Below are positions 9,462 to 12,113 of a stretch of DNA of 12,113 nt, piece by piece. Positions within the stretch are counted from its first letter, which is position 1, and each line of letters starts with the position of its first letter. The position numbers and the translations under genes were made by a program. This DNA comes from a bacterium. Lineage in GTDB: Bacteria > JAHJDO01. The DNA lies in assembly GCA_030671985.1 (NCBI GenBank), contig DAOVHI010000032.1:1-12113 (forward strand), in the 5' to 3' direction. The notes beneath the pieces were generated by a model. It was given only the letters and a program-made list of their open reading frames with translations, did not search any database and had not been told where the DNA came from.

Positions 9462-9470
9462 TGATATACT
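9462..9470 (+). promoter_or_regulatory. Extended -10 promoter of the glycosyltransferase gene
   Basis: TGA followed by TATACT (TG at 9462-9463, TATACT at 9465-9470, 5/6) forms an extended -10 motif. No good -35 is present, which extended -10 promoters can tolerate. The predicted start near 9477 leaves about 25 nt before the ATG at 9502, with AAAGG seven bases ahead of it. Confidence 0.45.
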
Positions 9471-9501
9471 TTTAATAGTTACACACACGAAAGGTTTATT
9501 A

Positions 9502-10626
9502 ATGGGACAAAAACGCATACTTTTTCTTACAACGTCTACAGGCTCCGGACACATGAGAGCCAGTGAGGCAATGGAAGAAGCTATTTGCAGAACAAGCCAT
9601 GAAACTTTTGATATTCAAACAGAAACTTGTTTTGATTACTTATCCCCTTCATCCAGAAAGATTACTACAAAAACATACATAAAAAGCATTCAATTAATAC
9701 GGCGCGTTTTGAAATCTTTATACAATTATCGAAAAAAGCATACTGATAAAGATTCTGCCGAACATTTTTTAAGCATACCCTTAATGAAAAAGCGTAAAAA
9801 AGTTATTAGGAATTTTGATCCTGACATAATTGTTTGTACTCATGCATTGTCCTGCAGATTTGTCTCTATACTCAAATCAAAAAGGGAAATTTCTGCTTCG
9901 TTAATAGCTGTGATAACCGATTTTGATGTTCATCCTTATTGGTTCAGTAAATACGTGGATGCGTTTATTGTACCGACAGACGAGATAAAGAAGGAATTTA
10001 TAAGCCATAGAATAAAAATGGACAAAATCCATGCATTCGGAATTCCAATTCATCCTGCTTTTTCCAAAACGCAGAACAAACTGGTTCTCAAAACGCAGCT
10101 TGGAATGAGAAAAAACATACCAATTATTCTCATAATTGGCGGAGGCTGGGGATTAGGTCCTATCAAAAAGATAGTTAAGCGTCTGAATAGTTCAAAAATG
10201 GCTCTTCAGCTTATTGTTATAACCGGAAAGAATGAAGTTTTGCAGAAGAAGCTCAAGAAAATTTCCCCCAGACTAAATGTTTCGATTAAAATTTTCGGGT
10301 ATGTTAATAACATTGATGAGTTTATGGAAGTATCCGATATAGCGATAACTAAACCGGGAGGACTTGCTGTCTCCGAACTGCTGGCTAAGGGTTTGCCTGC
10401 TATTCTAATAGATGTTATATCCGGGCAGGAGAGAACAAACGGGGATTATTTAATAAGCAAAGGAGCGGCGTGCAGAATAAAAAAAACAAACCAGCTCAAA
10501 GATACAATTCGGACATTATTAAGCGATCCCTTGAGATTAGATCAAATGAGAGCAAATGCAAAAGCAGCAGCTAAGCCATTTGCCGCTAGAGATACAGCAA
10601 GATTGATTATGACAAAAACAAATTGA
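9502..10626 (+). CDS. MGDG synthase/UgtP-type glycolipid glycosyltransferase
   Basis: A 374-residue GT-B glycosyltransferase of family GT28, related to plant monogalactosyldiacylglycerol synthase and Bacillus UgtP, which add sugar from a UDP-sugar to diacylglycerol at the inner face of the membrane. Motifs: N-terminal FLTTSTGSGHMRASEAM (residues 8-24), VITDFDVHPYW (137-147), VPTDEIKKEF (157-166), GIPIHPAF (180-187), GGGWGLGP (213-220) opening the second Rossmann half, and the nucleotide-sugar site ITKPGGLAVSELLAKG (282-297) followed by GQERTNGDYL (309-318). No transmembrane helix is evident; a basic helical stretch near 53-105 could attach to membrane. A longer frame from a TTG at 9391 is unlikely, since it would overlap the divergent promoter. 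The sugar and acceptor cannot be read from sequence. The family also includes MurG-like relatives, but the N-terminal and TDF-H motifs favour the MGDG branch. Confidence 0.88.
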   Translation: MGQKRILFLTTSTGSGHMRASEAMEEAICRTSHETFDIQTETCFDYLSPSSRKITTKTYIKSIQLIRRVLKSLYNYRKKHTDKDSAEHFLSIPLMKKRKKVIRNFDPDIIVCTHALSCRFVSILKSKREISASLIAVITDFDVHPYWFSKYVDAFIVPTDEIKKEFISHRIKMDKIHAFGIPIHPAFSKTQNKLVLKTQLGMRKNIPIILIIGGGWGLGPIKKIVKRLNSSKMALQLIVITGKNEVLQKKLKKISPRLNVSIKIFGYVNNIDEFMEVSDIAITKPGGLAVSELLAKGLPAILIDVISGQERTNGDYLISKGAACRIKKTNQLKDTIRTLLSDPLRLDQMRANAKAAAKPFAARDTARLIMTKTN

Positions 10627-10652
10627 TTATTTTGATAAAAATAGTGTATATT
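10623..10652 (+). promoter_or_regulatory. Possible promoter of the TolC-like gene
   Basis: TTGATT (10623-10628, 4/6) and TATATT (10647-10652, 5/6) are 18 nt apart in the 67-nt gap after the glycosyltransferase stop. This would give a transcript starting about 35 nt before the TolC-like ATG. Co-transcription with the glycosyltransferase remains possible, as no terminator separates them. Confidence 0.35.
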
Positions 10653-10693
10653 CTGAATTAAGAAGTCCTTACGAATACGGAGATTGTTCCGGG

Positions 10694-12113
10694 ATGAAAA
10701 GCAAGACTATTCTAATAGCAATGCTGTTTTTTTTGCTCCAGCAAAGTCTGTTTGCAGATAATGCGTCTTCGCCGAAACAAATTTCAATTGCTGATGTTAC
10801 ACGGTTAGCTCTTAAAAATTCTTTGGATATCCAGATTGCCAAGCTTGATGCCCATAAAGAAAGAACATCTCTCGGAAAGGCAAAATCAATCTTTGATACA
10901 TTCCTGAATTCAAGAGCAAGCTATGAGGATAATAAAAAAAAATCTGCAGTAACCCTCTCCAGAACAAAAACCGCTACAAATGAATATTCACTTGGTGTGG
11001 AGAAAAAGCTCCCAACGGGATCAAGCCTAAAAATAGACACAGAACATTCACTGGTTGATGCCAATTCCTCTTCTTCTGCGATAAACGACTACAATGAATC
11101 AAGTGTTAAATTTTCCCTAAGCCAATCATTGGGGAAAAACTTTTTTGGGCTAACCGATCGATCTAATATCAAGATAACAAAAATTAACATAGACAATGCA
11201 GAATATTCCTCTTTAGATGAAATCGAAAACGCTCTTTATAAAGCCCAAGCAGCTTACTGGGACGTTGTTCTCAAAGAAAAGGAGCTCAATATAAAATCAG
11301 ACATGCTCAAAAAAGCTGAAAAGCTGTATTCAATATACAAAGAAAATTATGAAAGAGGAACTGTTGAAAAAACAGACTTGTTCGCAGTTGAAGCCAATAT
11401 GCGCACGCGAAAGAACGAAGTTCTTATAGCTCGTCTCGAGAAAGAAATTGCAAAAAACAACCTGTTATTCCTGCTAAACGAAGAAGACACACATATTCAA
11501 CTGCAGCCTCTCGACTTACTGGTCACCACTCCGCATTGCGTCGATATGTATAAAATACTGGAAGAAGCAATTTCGCATCGCAGGGACTATAAGATCATAA
11601 AGAATAAGATAGAATCGAACAACATAGATATAAAAATAAAAAAGAATGCTTTATGGCCGGAAATTGATCTGGAAGCCAGTTTTCTGAAGAACGGGATTGC
11701 TTCAAACTATCAGGATTCATGGAACGAAACGTCTGAAGAAAGCAACTACGAGTTCTTTACGGGAATTACCTTCAGAATACCGCTTGGAAACCGCTCGGCA
11801 AAGGCAGATCTCGAAAAGGCAAGGTTGAACAGGGAACAACTGCTTCTTTTCCTTAAACGAACCGAACGACTCATATTAAAAGAGATCAACAACAAGGTTA
11901 AAGAAGTAAACAGTTTGAAGAATCGGGTTGAACTGCTTACTTCAATTAGCGACTTGCAGGAAAACAAACTAAAAGAAGAAATGAAGCACCTTAGTTACGG
12001 ACGTTCAAGTTCAGATACCATTATCCGCTATGAGAATGATCTATTACAAGCCCGTCTGAATCTGGCATCATCATTATTCAAATACAGGGTCAGCCTTATT
12101 GATATTGATCTGG
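10694..12113 (+). CDS. TolC-family outer membrane efflux protein, cut by the right window edge
   Basis: Outer-membrane channel of the TolC/OEP family, which links an inner-membrane pump and an adaptor to the outside. The frame is open to the window end, giving about 473 visible residues. Residues 1-21 are a signal peptide ending LFA before DN. Two OEP repeats follow. The first starts at about 29 (ISIADVTRLALKNSLDIQIA) with a strand region (TNEYSLGVEKKLPTGSSLKI) and long helices rich in Lys/Glu. The second starts near 290 (YKILEEAISHRRDYKIIKNK), then ALWPEIDLEASF, FFTGITFRIPLGNRSAKADL and another long coiled helix. LWPEIDL and the P-x-G-x-R segment are typical of the family. The ATG at 10694 has GGAG about 10 bases upstream, slightly far. 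Adaptor and pump genes would be expected beyond the window; the transported substrate is unknown. Confidence 0.9.
   Translation, partial: MKSKTILIAMLFFLLQQSLFADNASSPKQISIADVTRLALKNSLDIQIAKLDAHKERTSLGKAKSIFDTFLNSRASYEDNKKKSAVTLSRTKTATNEYSLGVEKKLPTGSSLKIDTEHSLVDANSSSSAINDYNESSVKFSLSQSLGKNFFGLTDRSNIKITKINIDNAEYSSLDEIENALYKAQAAYWDVVLKEKELNIKSDMLKKAEKLYSIYKENYERGTVEKTDLFAVEANMRTRKNEVLIARLEKEIAKNNLLFLLNEEDTHIQLQPLDLLVTTPHCVDMYKILEEAISHRRDYKIIKNKIESNNIDIKIKKNALWPEIDLEASFLKNGIASNYQDSWNETSEESNYEFFTGITFRIPLGNRSAKADLEKARLNREQLLLFLKRTERLILKEINNKVKEVNSLKNRVELLTSISDLQENKLKEEMKHLSYGRSSSDTIIRYENDLLQARLNLASSLFKYRVSLIDIDL

Larger units (their letters stand above)
9297..9501. other. Divergent intergenic region
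   Basis: 205 bases between the aminotransferase start (minus strand) and the glycosyltransferase start (plus strand). It holds the minus-strand promoter at 9369-9397, the hairpin at 9322-9341 and the plus-strand extended -10 at 9462-9470. The two -10 boxes point away from each other and are about 90 bp apart, so both promoters could fire independently. I see no conserved RNA element or small gene here. Confidence 0.7.

Noticed and set aside
9391-9501. N-terminal extension of the glycosyltransferase from a TTG
   Set aside because: The added 37 residues have no match to the family N-terminus, the TTG overlaps the divergent -35 box, and a good ribosome site precedes the ATG at 9502.
11746-11967. 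Minus-strand open frame of 73 codons
   Set aside because: Antisense to the second half of the TolC-like gene, with Ser/Leu-rich shadow composition and no supporting signals.

Overview
The window is about 12.1 kb of AT-rich bacterial DNA, complete or partial for eleven protein genes and one tRNA. A secretin and a TolC-type outer membrane protein, both with signal peptides, point to a Gram-negative (diderm) cell. AT-rich composition, tightly packed operons and a class V aminotransferase next to long-form serA would fit an uncultured anaerobic lineage. The phylum cannot be fixed from this sequence, so that placement is inference.

Layout. Everything from about 9.3 kb down to base 1 is on the minus strand. 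(1) The biosynthetic block runs aminotransferase (9296-8163), serA (8166-6586), thrB (6583-5684), a homocitrate/isopropylmalate-synthase-family enzyme (5670-4405) and purA (4394-3102). Junctions are a 4-nt overlap, then gaps of 2, 13 and 10 nt. A near-consensus promoter (TTGACA, 17 nt, TAAAAT) lies about 65 nt upstream. This is one operon covering serine synthesis, the homoserine branch to threonine, a 2-oxoacid chain-extension or citrate-type condensation, and AMP synthesis. (2) A tRNA-Lys(UUU) follows, with its own strong promoter whose -35 box lies inside the last codons of purA. (3) The secretion/pilus block is a small MerR-type regulator, an ExeA-like AAA ATPase, a GspC/PilP-like inner-membrane protein and the N-terminal two thirds or so of a secretin that runs off the left edge. 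It has its own promoter with a perfect 10-bp inverted repeat at the predicted transcription start.

From 9.5 kb onward the plus strand carries a glycolipid glycosyltransferase of the MGDG-synthase/UgtP type, transcribed divergently from the biosynthetic operon, and then a TolC-like outer membrane efflux protein truncated by the right edge.

The best leads are the self-contained promoter/operator of the merR-exeA-gspC-secretin operon, the minimal ExeA lacking a peptidoglycan-binding domain, the uncertain substrate of the condensing enzyme (homocitrate, isopropylmalate or Re-citrate synthase), and a class V aminotransferase that may stand in for SerC. I saw no CRISPR array, insertion sequence, phage gene or clearly novel system. 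No stretch over 300 bases lacks a gene.
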